Assembly (NCBI GenBank): GCA_014799845.1
Contig: JAAVHF010000064.1
Location: 1 to 33,022 of the forward strand
Direction: 5' to 3'
Length of the DNA stretch: 33,022 bases
Origin: Oscillibacter sp.
GTDB taxonomy: Bacteria; Bacillota; Clostridia; Oscillospirales; Oscillospiraceae
Shown piece after piece: positions 19,037 through 29,020 of this stretch. The notes beneath the pieces are model-generated. The model was not told the DNA's origin. It worked only from the letters and a program-made list of their open reading frames with translations, and did not search any database. Numbering within the stretch: position 1 is the stretch's first letter; every line of letters begins with the position of its first letter. A program made the position numbers and the translations under genes.

Positions 19037-20074
19037 ATGGCACAGCTCATGGACGCATTGGTAAAACCGGTCGCAGGGGTGGGGCTGGAACTGCGGCAGG
19101 TGCCGGTTCCCGAGCCGGGACCCGGACAGGTGCTTATCAAGATTCACAAGACCGCCATCTGCGGCACGGACGTACATATCTACAACTGGGACCCCTGGGC
19201 GGTGGAGCATATCCGGCCTCCCATGGTCATCGGTCACGAGTACGTGGGGGAAATCGCCAAGCTGGGCGCGGGCGTCACCGGACTGCGGGTGGGCCAGCGG
19301 GTCAGCGGCGAGGGACATATCACCTGCGGCCACTGCCGCAACTGCCACACCGGCAACATCCAGTGGTGCAAGGACACCAAGGGCGTGGGCGTGGACCGGG
19401 ACGGAGCCTTTGCCGAGTATGTGTGCATCCCGGCGAGCAATGTCATTCTGATCGACCCCAATCTGCCGGAGGAGGTCGTTTCCTTCTTTGACGCCGTAGG
19501 CAACGCGACCCATACCGCTCTGATGTGGAACATGGTGGGCGAGGACGTGCTGATTACCGGCGCGGGACCCATTGGCGTGATTGCCGTGGGGATCTGCAAA
19601 TACGCGGGAGCCCGGCGGGTGGTCATTACGGACATCAACGACTACCGGCTGGACCTGGCCCGGAAGATGGGCGCCGATGCGGCGGTCAATACCCTCAGTG
19701 AGGACCTGACGGAGGTCATGCACAAGCAGAAGCTGGTAGAGGGCTTCGACATCGGCCTGGAGATGAGCGGCAGCGGCGCGGCGCTTCAGCAGATGATCTC
19801 CGCCATGCGCAACGGCGGCAAGATCAGCCTGCTGGGCATTTCCAATAAGCCTGTGCCCATGGATATGAACAATGTGATCTGCAAGGGCCTGACTATGCAG
19901 GGAATTTACGGGCGGAAGATGGACAACTGGCATCAGATGAGCTATATGGTCCAGGGCGGCCTGGATCTGACGCCCGTGATTACCCACCGGTTCCATTACA
20001 CCCGGTTTGAAGAGGGATTTGCCGCCATGAACAGCGGAAAATCCGGGAAAGTGATCCTGGACTGGACGAAATGA
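19037..20074 (+). CDS. tdh: L-threonine 3-dehydrogenase
   Basis: Zn-dependent MDR signature: ICGTDVHIYNWDPWA, GHEYVGEI, CGHCRNCHTGNIQWCKDTKGVGVD. Confidence 0.92.
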   Translation: MAQLMDALVKPVAGVGLELRQVPVPEPGPGQVLIKIHKTAICGTDVHIYNWDPWAVEHIRPPMVIGHEYVGEIAKLGAGVTGLRVGQRVSGEGHITCGHCRNCHTGNIQWCKDTKGVGVDRDGAFAEYVCIPASNVILIDPNLPEEVVSFFDAVGNATHTALMWNMVGEDVLITGAGPIGVIAVGICKYAGARRVVITDINDYRLDLARKMGADAAVNTLSEDLTEVMHKQKLVEGFDIGLEMSGSGAALQQMISAMRNGGKISLLGISNKPVPMDMNNVICKGLTMQGIYGRKMDNWHQMSYMVQGGLDLTPVITHRFHYTRFEEGFAAMNSGKSGKVILDWTK

Positions 20075-20097
20075 TCCGGCCGGGGAGTGGATAAAAG

Positions 20098-20730
20098 ATG
20101 CGGTTTGATAATCTTGACCGTCGGATCAAATACTATCATTTGCTTTTTGAGCGGGACTTGAACGATATTCCTCAGTTTTCCCTTCCGGACGGATACCGCT
20201 TTGTGTTTTACCGTCCGGGGGACAGGGAGCACTGGATCGATATTGAGAAATCCGCGAAGGAATTTGACACCTATGAGCAGGGGACAGCGGCGTGGAACAA
20301 GTACTATGCCGCCCATGAGGGAGAGCTTCATAACCGGATGGTGTTTATTGAGAACGCCGCCGGGGAGAAGGTCGCCACGGCGACGGCGTTTTACGATGTG
20401 ATCGGCCGCGACCCCTCCGGCAGCGGCTGGCTGCACTGGGTGGCCGTCCGCAGGGAGTATCAGGGACGGGGGCTGTCCAAGCCGCTGATCTCCTATACGC
20501 TGCAAGTGCTGCGCGGACTTGGCTATACCCACGGAAAGATTCCGACGCAGACGACGACATGGCTGGCCTGCAAGGTCTATATGGACTTCGGCTTCCGGCC
20601 TGTGCCGGAGAACGTGTCCGAAAACCGGGAGGGCTGGCGGATCTTGAAGGCGCTGACGGGACATGCGGCTCTGGAAGCCTTTGAAAGCGCCGCAATGGAG
20701 GAAATATTGGCGGAGCAGTCCGCTCTATGA
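20098..20730 (+). CDS. GNAT-family N-acetyltransferase
   Basis: VAVRREYQGRGLSKPLISYTL acetyl-CoA binding motif A. Confidence 0.82.
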   Translation: MRFDNLDRRIKYYHLLFERDLNDIPQFSLPDGYRFVFYRPGDREHWIDIEKSAKEFDTYEQGTAAWNKYYAAHEGELHNRMVFIENAAGEKVATATAFYDVIGRDPSGSGWLHWVAVRREYQGRGLSKPLISYTLQVLRGLGYTHGKIPTQTTTWLACKVYMDFGFRPVPENVSENREGWRILKALTGHAALEAFESAAMEEILAEQSAL

Positions 20731-20754
20731 CATCAATCAGTGGGAGGAACAACT

Positions 20755-21942
20755 ATGAAGCAGGCATTGGAAAAATATCGCAGCGAATTGGAATCCATCC
20801 GGGAAGCGGGTACCTGGAAGGGTGAGCGGATCATCACCACGCCTCAGAAATCCCGCATTGACACCACGGAGGCCAAACAGGTCGTCAACATGTGCGCCAA
20901 CAACTACCTGGGCCTCTCCAACCACCCCGCCCTCATTGAGGCGGCAAAGGCCAGCTATGACCAGTGGGGCTTCGGCCTCAGTTCCGTGCGGTTTATCTGC
21001 GGCACCCAGTCCATCCACAAGGAGCTGGAGGGGAAGCTGGCGGAGTTTCTGGGCATGGACGACGCGATCCTGTACTCCTCCTGCTTTGACGCCAACGGGG
21101 GCCTGTTTGAGACCCTGCTGGGGCCGGAGGACGCGGTGATCTCCGATGAGCTGAACCACGCTTCTATCATTGACGGCGTCCGGCTGTGCAAGGCAAAGCG
21201 GTTCCGCTATAAGAACAACAATATGGAGGATCTGCGCGCCCAACTGGAGGCCGCCCGGGACGCCGGGTGCAAGATCAAGCTGATCGCCACCGACGGCGTG
21301 TTCTCCATGGACGGCTATATTGCCAATTTGCAGGGCATCTGCGATCTGGCGGAGGAGTTCGACGCTCTGGTGATGGTGGACGACAGCCACGCCGCCGGAT
21401 TTATGGGCAAAACCGGACGGGGCACTCCCGAGCACTGCGGTGTGCAGGGCAGGGTGGACATTATCACCGGGACCTTTGGCAAGGCTCTGGGCGGGGCCTC
21501 CGGCGGCTTCACCGCCGCGCGGCAGGAAATCGTGGATCTGCTGCGCCAGCGCAGCAGGCCGTACCTGTTCTCCAACACCGTGGCTCCTGCCATCTGTGCC
21601 GCCAGCCTCAAGACGCTGGAGCTGCTGACCGCTTCCACGGAGCTGCGGGACAGGGTCCATGAGAATACCGCTTACTTCCGCAGCAAGCTCAGCGAACTGG
21701 GCTTTGACGTGCTGCCGGGCAGCCACCCCATTGTGGCGGTCATGCTCTACGACGCCAAGGTGGCCGGGGAGTTTGCCGCGCGGATGCTGGAGAAGGGCGT
21801 CTACGTGGTGGGCTTCAGCTACCCGGTGGTCCCCCAAGGGAAGGCCCGCATCCGCACCCAGGTGTCGGCGGGACACACCAAGGAGGATCTGGACTTCGCC
21901 GTGGAGTGCTTCCGGGCCGTAAAGGCGGAAATGGGAATTTGA
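20755..21942 (+). CDS. kbl: Glycine C-acetyltransferase (2-amino-3-ketobutyrate CoA ligase)
   Basis: [34 protein letters not shown] lysine region [15 protein letters not shown]; alpha-oxoamine synthase family. Confidence 0.94.
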   Translation: MKQALEKYRSELESIREAGTWKGERIITTPQKSRIDTTEAKQVVNMCANNYLGLSNHPALIEAAKASYDQWGFGLSSVRFICGTQSIHKELEGKLAEFLGMDDAILYSSCFDANGGLFETLLGPEDAVISDELNHASIIDGVRLCKAKRFRYKNNNMEDLRAQLEAARDAGCKIKLIATDGVFSMDGYIANLQGICDLAEEFDALVMVDDSHAAGFMGKTGRGTPEHCGVQGRVDIITGTFGKALGGASGGFTAARQEIVDLLRQRSRPYLFSNTVAPAICAASLKTLELLTASTELRDRVHENTAYFRSKLSELGFDVLPGSHPIVAVMLYDAKVAGEFAARMLEKGVYVVGFSYPVVPQGKARIRTQVSAGHTKEDLDFAVECFRAVKAEMGI

Positions 21943-22003
21943 GTCAATAGCGGGAAGGCAGAAGATTTGCCTTTCGGTTGGCCAGGCACATCGTAACGAA
22001 TCA

Positions 22004-22049
22004 GAGCCTGTCCGGTATCTCAACACGGGTTGAGATACCGAACAGGCTC
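22004..22049. terminator. 21-bp-stem hairpin between convergent kbl and rrf2-type gene
   Basis: gagcctgtccggtatctcaac-acgg-gttgagataccgaacaggctc, one mismatch; weak U-tract. Confidence 0.65.
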
Positions 22050-22085
22050 TTGGATTTACCGCTTGCCAGAGGAACGCCGCGTTCC

Positions 22086-22517
22086 CTAAATAACATAGTA
22101 ATCCCCCGGCTGTTCCGCCCGCATCAGGTCCGCGATGGTAAAGCCGTCCAGATATTCGCCGATGACCTTGTCCAATCCTTTCCACATGGCATAGGTGCGG
22201 CATGCGGACGACCTGGCGCAGGGGGCGGCCCCCGGTTCCAGACAGGCCACGGGAGACAGGGAGCCTTCTGTCATCCGCAGGATCGTTCCCACGGCGCATT
22301 GGTCGGGACTTTTACCCAGCCGGTATCCGCCGCCCTTGCCCCGCAGGCCTGTCAGCACGCCGCCCTTTACCAGCGTCTTGACGATGCTCTCAAGATATTT
22401 TTCTGAGATATCCTGCCGCTGCGCAATTTCCTTCAGCGGTACGTATCCCTCTGATTGATGCTCTGCCATATCCACCAGGACCCGCAGGGCGTAACGCCCT
22501 TTGGTCGAAACCATCAT
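22086..22517 (-). CDS. Rrf2-family regulator with three-cysteine cluster (IscR-like)
   Basis: MMVSTKGRYALRVLVDMAEH... plus CLEPGAAPCARSSAC. Confidence 0.9.
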   Translation of the reverse strand: MMVSTKGRYALRVLVDMAEHQSEGYVPLKEIAQRQDISEKYLESIVKTLVKGGVLTGLRGKGGGYRLGKSPDQCAVGTILRMTEGSLSPVACLEPGAAPCARSSACRTYAMWKGLDKVIGEYLDGFTIADLMRAEQPGDYYVI

Positions 22518-22543
22518 TCCACCCGCCTCCTTTTTGTTTTCCT

Positions 22544-22572
22544 ATTATAACACAAGATTAGTAGGAATTCAA
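22544..22572 (-). promoter_or_regulatory. Predicted promoter of Rrf2-type gene
   Basis: Minus strand TTGAAT - 17 nt - TATAAT. Confidence 0.6.
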
Positions 22573-22606
22573 CTCTGCCTTTGGTCAGTATGACAATATT
22601 CCGCTC

Positions 22607-22636
22607 TTGACAAATCATGGAAAGCAGATATATAAT
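22607..22636 (+). promoter_or_regulatory. Predicted promoter of cysK
   Basis: TTGACA - 18 nt - TATAAT. Confidence 0.65.
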
Positions 22637-22692
22637 ATATATACCTACTTGATAAATTGGTTTATTAAAAACGTCATACAGGAGGGCTTGTC

Positions 22693-23625
22693 ATGAGTAA
22701 TATCTATACATCCGCCGACCAGCTGATCGGCAAAACGCCTCTGCTGGAGTTAGTCCATATTGAGAAAGAAGAGGGGCTGGAAGCCCGGATTCTGGCGAAG
22801 CTGGAGTATTTCAATCCCGCCGGAAGCGTGAAGGACCGGATAGCCAAGGCCATGATTGATGACGCGGAGGCCAGGGGGCTTCTGAAACCCGGATCGGTCA
22901 TCATCGAACCCACCTCCGGCAATACGGGGATCGGCCTGGCGGCTGTCGCGGCCGCCAGGGGTTACCGGGTTATCATCGTCATGCCGGAGACCATGAGCGT
23001 AGAGCGGCGTCAGCTGATGCGGGCCTACGGTGCGGAGCTGGTCCTTACCGAGGGAGCCAAGGGCATGAGCGGCGCTATTGCCAAGGCTGGGGAACTGGCG
23101 AAGGAGATCCCCGACAGCTTTATTCCCGGGCAATTTGTAAATCCCGCCAATCCGGCCGCTCACAGGGCGGCTACCGGTCCGGAGATCTGGGAGGATACCG
23201 ATGGCCAGGTAGATATCTTCGTAGCCGGCGTAGGTACAGGCGGCACGATTACCGGGGTGGGGGAGTACCTCAAGAGTAAGAACCCGGCGGTCAGAGTGGC
23301 GGCGGTGGAGCCCGCTTCCTCCCCAATGCTCAGCAAGGGAACCGCCGGAGCCCATAAAATCCAGGGAATCGGCGCGGGATTTGTGCCCGAGGTGCTGAAT
23401 ACCGGGATTTACGATGAAGTCATTCTTGTGGAAAACGAAGCCGCTTTTGCCGCCGGACGGCGGGTAGGCCGCAGTGAGGGCGTGCTGGTAGGGATATCCT
23501 CCGGCGCGGCTGTGTGGGCCGCTATAGAGCTTGCGAAGCGGCCTGAAAATAAGGGGAAGACCATTGTGGCCCTGCTGCCTGATACCGGTGACCGGTATCT
23601 CTCTACACCGATGTTCTCCGAATAA
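22693..23625 (+). CDS. cysK: Cysteine synthase A (O-acetylserine sulfhydrylase)
   Basis: [53 protein letters not shown]. Confidence 0.95.
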   Translation: MSNIYTSADQLIGKTPLLELVHIEKEEGLEARILAKLEYFNPAGSVKDRIAKAMIDDAEARGLLKPGSVIIEPTSGNTGIGLAAVAAARGYRVIIVMPETMSVERRQLMRAYGAELVLTEGAKGMSGAIAKAGELAKEIPDSFIPGQFVNPANPAAHRAATGPEIWEDTDGQVDIFVAGVGTGGTITGVGEYLKSKNPAVRVAAVEPASSPMLSKGTAGAHKIQGIGAGFVPEVLNTGIYDEVILVENEAAFAAGRRVGRSEGVLVGISSGAAVWAAIELAKRPENKGKTIVALLPDTGDRYLSTPMFSE

Positions 23626-23637
23626 GCAACATGACGC

Positions 23638-23669
23638 AGAGGCCGCTTTCCCATGGGAAAGCGGCCTCT
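23638..23669. terminator. Intrinsic terminator downstream of cysK
   Basis: agaggccgctttccc-at-gggaaagcggcctct, perfect 15-bp stem; poor U-tract on the plus strand. Confidence 0.7.
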
Positions 23670-23717
23670 GTCCGTTCAAAAACGAGAACTTTACTCCGAA
23701 ATCTCAAATGATGAACC

Positions 23718-26105
23718 TCATTCGGGCCGTCCGGCATACCGGGCGATCATGACGGCGGCCTCGGCACGGGTAGCGGTATTCTTGGGTTGCAGCATGCTGC
23801 CGGCTCCCCGCATGATGCCGCTTGCAACAGCCCAACGCATAGCGTCCAGCGCGTAACCGCTGACACTGCCGCTGTCGTCAAAACCGCTCAGATCAGTCCC
23901 GGCGCTGGGGCTGCCGGCGTCTCTCCACAGCATGGCGGCCAGCTGCTCGCGGGTGATGCCGTCCGTCGGATTTGTTCCGTCTGACAGGCCCTGCTGCATG
24001 GCCCACTGCATACCCGGCGCATACCAGGCGGCGACTGGGGGTGTATCTGTGCTTACACCGTGCATTCTGGCGAGTATGGTCCAGATCATGGCCCGGCTGG
24101 TGGTTTCGTCAGGCGCGAACCGCGTATCGGACACGCCGCTCATCAGATAATGCTTCCAGACATAGTCCACGCTGTCATAGAACCAGTGCCCGCTGGAAAC
24201 GTCGGCGAAGGGCATTGGCGCGGGATTGAGCGCGGCGCTGGGGACGTTGGAGGAATCGCCGCCTGCGGTTTCAGGGGTGGAGGTGGAAGAGGCTTCAGCG
24301 AGGGGAACGGACGCCGCAGGCGGGGGCAGAAGCGAGTTTACAGGCGGGGTTATGGGCTGTTCCTCATCAGGCGTCACAGCCGGATACGCGTCAGATTCCG
24401 CATCCCCAATCGCCGGAGGGTTCAGGGGAATGGTCAGGGGTTCCGTGATCAGGATGTAGTCAAGCGCCCTGGTAAGAATCTGCCGGATTCCGACGGAAAA
24501 TTCATATGCTGTGTCGTTTTCGATCCATCTTCCGTTCAGAATATCGCAGCCATAGGAGTTCCCGCAGTCCTGTAGGGTATTCTCCGCGCATTCCTTCAGA
24601 TATGCCTCGATTACAGAGGCCGCCGCCATGTCAAAACCGGGGAAGCCGTCCTTCAGCTCAGGGTAGGCCGCCGCCAGTTCAGCGGGGACCGCCGTTTCAC
24701 AGCCATCATTCATACAGGCATACATGCCGTCTTCTTCCGCCGCGCCGAAGCGGTGCCCAGTGGCGGGGGTGGCGTCGGTTTTCATCATACCGCACGCCGT
24801 GCAGGCGTAAGTTATGCTGCCTGGGACCGTACACGATGGGGCCGTTGTTTCCACATTATCCCATGTGTGGGTATGAGCGCCGGTGACCGTCAGGGAGGCC
24901 GTCTGGCCGCCATAAGTAACCGTAAGCGTCTGGTCCCCGGTATCATTGGCGTCATAGCCGCTGCACATAGCGGCGATCAGGGGCAGGCTGCACAGCCCGT
25001 GGCGGTAACAGATTGCGGTGACCTCAATGTTGGCCGCGGTGAGCAGGTCCTCCAGGTCCGCGCCCTGGCGTCCCGCAACGGAGGCTTCGGACAGGCGCAG
25101 ACTGCTGAAGCCGCAATCATAGCAGGAGACAAAATTCTGCGACCAATTGGATGGGTGAAGGTGGGGACGTTCGGCGTTATAGTAGTAGCCGACGCCCAGA
25201 TGGGCCCGTCCGGAGGCCTTTTCGATATTGGCCCGGTGTCCGGGACTGTTGAGCCAGCTGCGCATAACGTCCGCGGCATTCTTTTGGCCCGACGCGATAT
25301 TTTCCGCCCAGCTGGTAGCCGGAATATTCAGATCGGTATATACGGTGGAGTAATCCCGGCCGTCCGGCCTGGTGTGGCTGCAATCATCGTAAAGCTCTCC
25401 GGCCCGGATATTTGCCGCCTGCTGCAGCTCGTCAAATACAGACAGCGGCTGAAGTCCCATATCCATGCGGTGCTGGTTTACCAGGCGGAGTACCTCCCAG
25501 GCATATTCGTGGACGTTGGGAATGGAGGAGCCGCTGCCCGGCCCGGCAGGCGGGTCATCCGGATCGTCCGGGTCAACAGGCGGGATATCGGGGCCGCCGG
25601 GAGTTGGGCCAAGGGTAGAGCCGCTGCTCACGCCGTTCTCCCGCATCAGATCCAGCAGGCCGTTGATATCGGGAGCGGCAGGCGATGCCAGCAGCGTCTT
25701 TACGTTTTCTTTTGCGAGGCACGTCTTAGTGGACGGGTTGAAGGTAACGGCAGCCGGCAGCGCTGTGGGCGCGGCGCCGCCAAACAGAGGGGCCAGTTCA
25801 TCCGCGAGGCTCTCGCCGCCTGTACCGCCTGTATAGGCGTAGTTATAGATGCGGCACTTGTTTTTATTTGCATAGTCGGAAAATTGCTGAGCCGCCGTCA
25901 GGGACGCCGTTCCATAGTAGACGAATACGATGTACCGGCTTTCGCTCCCATCAGCCGCCGCGCGCAGCGTCTGCCGGGCTTCCTCCGTGGTCATATCGAT
26001 CCAGTAATCCGTGCTGGCCGGCCGGCCAGCGGCCAATGCGTACGCGGGCAGCAGGGCCAGCGCCAGACACACGGCCAGTGCCGCCGCAAGCAATCGTTTT
26101 TTCAT
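23718..26105 (-). CDS. Secreted surface protein: thioredoxin-like N-terminus, CAP/SCP domain, three SLH repeats
   Basis: Signal peptide MKKRLLAAALAVCLALALLPAYALA; CAP motifs HTRPDG, SWAENIA, SPGHRANI; C-terminal FADVSSGHWFYDSV.. SLH repeats. Confidence 0.85.
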   Translation of the reverse strand: MKKRLLAAALAVCLALALLPAYALAAGRPASTDYWIDMTTEEARQTLRAAADGSESRYIVFVYYGTASLTAAQQFSDYANKNKCRIYNYAYTGGTGGESLADELAPLFGGAAPTALPAAVTFNPSTKTCLAKENVKTLLASPAAPDINGLLDLMRENGVSSGSTLGPTPGGPDIPPVDPDDPDDPPAGPGSGSSIPNVHEYAWEVLRLVNQHRMDMGLQPLSVFDELQQAANIRAGELYDDCSHTRPDGRDYSTVYTDLNIPATSWAENIASGQKNAADVMRSWLNSPGHRANIEKASGRAHLGVGYYYNAERPHLHPSNWSQNFVSCYDCGFSSLRLSEASVAGRQGADLEDLLTAANIEVTAICYRHGLCSLPLIAAMCSGYDANDTGDQTLTVTYGGQTASLTVTGAHTHTWDNVETTAPSCTVPGSITYACTACGMMKTDATPATGHRFGAAEEDGMYACMNDGCETAVPAELAAAYPELKDGFPGFDMAAASVIEAYLKECAENTLQDCGNSYGCDILNGRWIENDTAYEFSVGIRQILTRALDYILITEPLTIPLNPPAIGDAESDAYPAVTPDEEQPITPPVNSLLPPPAASVPLAEASSTSTPETAGGDSSNVPSAALNPAPMPFADVSSGHWFYDSVDYVWKHYLMSGVSDTRFAPDETTSRAMIWTILARMHGVSTDTPPVAAWYAPGMQWAMQQGLSDGTNPTDGITREQLAAMLWRDAGSPSAGTDLSGFDDSGSVSGYALDAMRWAVASGIMRGAGSMLQPKNTATRAEAAVMIARYAGRPE

Positions 26106-26314
26106 AATTCATTTCCCCCTGAAAAGATTTCCCAGGCCTTGCCTGACGATTCCGCTTACTCTATCTCGTTTCAGGGAAAAAAGCAAGGGAAACGAGGGGA
26201 AAGCTCCATGAATTCAAAAAGCTGAATTCAACAAACGGGCAACCGGGCTATAATCAAGCAAGCTGGAAAGCCTCAAACAGGGCGTTGTCTGCCGCAATAC
26301 TGAAATTGAGCGCG

Positions 26315-29020
26315 TCAGCTTTCTGCCTCCCGCAGCCGCTCCACGATGGTGTACCGGGCGGCGGACCGATAGGTCAGCAGCGGGACCAGAAGCCCGAGAA
26401 TCAAAAACAGCGGCGTCACCACCAGCACCGGCAGGACGGTGAACCGGTAGGTAAAGAACCAGAAAATGGAGCAGACCGAGCCCATCAGCGGCCCCAGCAA
26501 CCCGCTGAGGGCCAGGGAGAGGGCCGCGGACAGCATGGTGTAGTAGAGCCCTTCAAATACCAGCATCCGCTTCAGCTGCTTCCCCGTCATGCCCACGGAC
26601 TGGAGTACGGCGAACTCCCGCTTCCGGGCGAGGATGCCCGTCATTACGGCGTTGATGAAGTTCAGCACGCCCACAAGGCCAATAATGAAGCTCAGTGCGC
26701 CGCCCATGGTTAGGAACATGCTCAGGAAGCTGTCGAACTCGGCGATCATTTTCTGCTTGCTCTCATAACCGCAAGTGGACTGGACGGACTCTGTGTACTC
26801 CTCCAGGAAATCATTCATAGCGGCATCGGACCCTTCGGTGGTGTTGAAGGCGTAGAGCATGACGGAGCTCATGCCGGTGTCCCGCTTGAACTGCTCCGCG
26901 CCCATGGCCAGCTGGCTGCCGCCCAGGATGGTATAGCGGTACGTGAGAGCTCTGGGGATCTCGATCATGGCGCAGACGGTGTACGTCTTTTCCTCATAGA
27001 CCTTGGCCCGGGGGACGTAATTCATCTCCCCGCGGTTATAGCGGGCGGCGGCCTCCTCCAGGGAAATTTCCTCCCCGGTGTCCGCGTCGACATTCACCCA
27101 CTCCGTCACATAGCGGAGCGTCACGGTATCCCCCACTTTGAAACAGTTGGAATCTTCGCTGACCGCTCCGTAGTCGTCGGCGGCATAGACGGCGGCGATG
27201 GCGTTCCGGCCGGGGTCGGACAGGGGGGCGGCGTCCCCTTCCAGCACGTTGATCTCGCCGAGAATGAAGTCCTCCAGGCCGTAGAGCATGGCGCTGCCCA
27301 CGATAGTGTCCTCATCCACATGCTCCTGGGAGGCGACAACGCTGTCCAGCCTTTCCTCGGAATAAACGACGCTGATGCCCTGGCGGTAGTGCGCCTCCGG
27401 CAGGATCGCCTGGATGGTGTTCTCCTGGCCATAGATCCTGCCGCCCTCGGTGATGCCGCCTTGGACGCTGACCTGAGCGATGACCTCCTCCGGCAGCGCC
27501 TGGTCCGCCGAGCGGAAGTTTGCGCCGGACTGGAAGTAGTCGGCGTGGGCCAGGATAAAGTCGGTGGACACCTGGCCGGAGAGGTATTTCTCCAGGTCGA
27601 ATCCGCTGGTGAAGGTATACACCAGATTCATCAGCACCACCGCCAGGGTCAGGGAGAGAATGGTGACCACGGTTTTGCTCCGGCTCCGTCCCAGGTTGGC
27701 CCAGGCCATCTTCGGCAGGGACGCGCCGCCGGTTCTGGCTTTGACCGCCCGTTTGCGGGCTTTTTTCGGCTGTCCGCCCTCGGTGTAGCGCACCGCCTCC
27801 ACCGGGGAGACCTTGGCGGCGATCCGCCCGGGCCGGGCGCAGGAGAGGAACACCGTCAGCAGGGAGAACGCCGCCGCGCCAATGAAAATCCAGGGATTAA
27901 AGGACACGAACATGTTCTTATAGTTGAGATGGGCCATGATGACCGGAGCCAGTATGTTGCCGGTGACAAAGCCCAGGAGCAGGCCGATGGGGATGCCCGC
28001 CAGACTGAGCAGCAGCGCCTGCCGGCGAATGATCCGCTTGATCTGCCGCCCCGTGGTGCCGATGGTCTTGAGCAGGCCGTAGAACCGGATATCGTTGGTG
28101 ACGGAGATCTGGAACACATTGTAGATGATGAGATACCCGGTGAAGATGATCAGCAGAAGGATCACCGCAATAGCGGTGAACGTCACGGGGTCAAAGCCCC
28201 GGTAAATCCGGTCCCCGGTGTAGCCCCAGTTCACGCCGATGACCAGGAAGTTCTCCGTCCTCGTCCCGGCGGATGGATAACCGCAGTTTTCCAGCACCGT
28301 ATTCAGGTTTTCCCGGATGCCTATGGCGCTCCTGAACATCACGTCCAGGTTCCAGACGCCCGTCAGGGAGTCCTGCTCCCCGTTGGACAGGGCGCAGAGC
28401 TCCTCGGCGGCGGACCGGGGCAGCAGCACGTTGCTGCCCGGTGTGGCGCTGTCGTACTCCCACCAGCCGGAGAGGGTGAAGGTCCGCTGGACTGTTTGGG
28501 GATGCGTGGTGCCCTCGTCCAGGACGATAGGTATCGTAAATTGCGCGCCTATTTCAGGCTCGACCCCCAGCAGGGCCAGGACGTGGGTATCCGTGGCGGC
28601 CTCGTCGGTACCCTCCCGGGGAAGGGCTCCCTCCACGGGGGTGCAGAAGTAGTGGGACGCGCCGTTGGACTCGATATAGCTGACTTCCACATGGGACCTG
28701 TGAAAGGGCTCTTCGTGGGGCATTCCCACAAAGAGGCGGCACCAGGCATCCTGGATCAGGGGGTCCCGGCGGAGCTGCTCCGCCTGCTCCCAGGTGATGT
28801 ACTTGATGGAACCGTGGGCGTCGCCTCCGGCCCGGCGGAAGTTTTCCTGCTGAAGGGAGTAGTTGATGGACGCGGCGATGGTGAAGAGGGACGTGAACAG
28901 CACCGTGGTCAGGGCGATGGCCAGCACCGCGATGGTGTTCCGGGCACGGGCCGCCCTCATGGCGCGAAAGCCCAGCCGCCGGATGCAGCTTCCGTTGGAT
29001 ACCTTGATCATGGCCCTCAC
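26315..29020 (-). CDS. FtsX/MacB-type ABC transporter permease
   Basis: 901 aa with two FtsX-like TM modules and large extracytoplasmic domains; translationally overlaps the ATPase. Confidence 0.88.
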   Translation of the reverse strand: MRAMIKVSNGSCIRRLGFRAMRAARARNTIAVLAIALTTVLFTSLFTIAASINYSLQQENFRRAGGDAHGSIKYITWEQAEQLRRDPLIQDAWCRLFVGMPHEEPFHRSHVEVSYIESNGASHYFCTPVEGALPREGTDEAATDTHVLALLGVEPEIGAQFTIPIVLDEGTTHPQTVQRTFTLSGWWEYDSATPGSNVLLPRSAAEELCALSNGEQDSLTGVWNLDVMFRSAIGIRENLNTVLENCGYPSAGTRTENFLVIGVNWGYTGDRIYRGFDPVTFTAIAVILLLIIFTGYLIIYNVFQISVTNDIRFYGLLKTIGTTGRQIKRIIRRQALLLSLAGIPIGLLLGFVTGNILAPVIMAHLNYKNMFVSFNPWIFIGAAAFSLLTVFLSCARPGRIAAKVSPVEAVRYTEGGQPKKARKRAVKARTGGASLPKMAWANLGRSRSKTVVTILSLTLAVVLMNLVYTFTSGFDLEKYLSGQVSTDFILAHADYFQSGANFRSADQALPEEVIAQVSVQGGITEGGRIYGQENTIQAILPEAHYRQGISVVYSEERLDSVVASQEHVDEDTIVGSAMLYGLEDFILGEINVLEGDAAPLSDPGRNAIAAVYAADDYGAVSEDSNCFKVGDTVTLRYVTEWVNVDADTGEEISLEEAAARYNRGEMNYVPRAKVYEEKTYTVCAMIEIPRALTYRYTILGGSQLAMGAEQFKRDTGMSSVMLYAFNTTEGSDAAMNDFLEEYTESVQSTCGYESKQKMIAEFDSFLSMFLTMGGALSFIIGLVGVLNFINAVMTGILARKREFAVLQSVGMTGKQLKRMLVFEGLYYTMLSAALSLALSGLLGPLMGSVCSIFWFFTYRFTVLPVLVVTPLFLILGLLVPLLTYRSAARYTIVERLREAES

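Noticed and set aside
17609-19996. 795-aa minus-strand ORF spanning GH1, terminator and tdh
   Set aside because: Crosses a strong terminator and promoter and two confident opposite-strand genes; not plausible.
20737-22299. 520-aa minus-strand ORF antisense to kbl
   Set aside because: Shadow of a confident gene; overlaps the hairpin and the Rrf2-type gene.
24753-26225. 490-aa plus-strand ORF antisense to CAP/SLH protein
   Set aside because: No domain; the opposite strand encodes signal peptide, CAP and SLH motifs.
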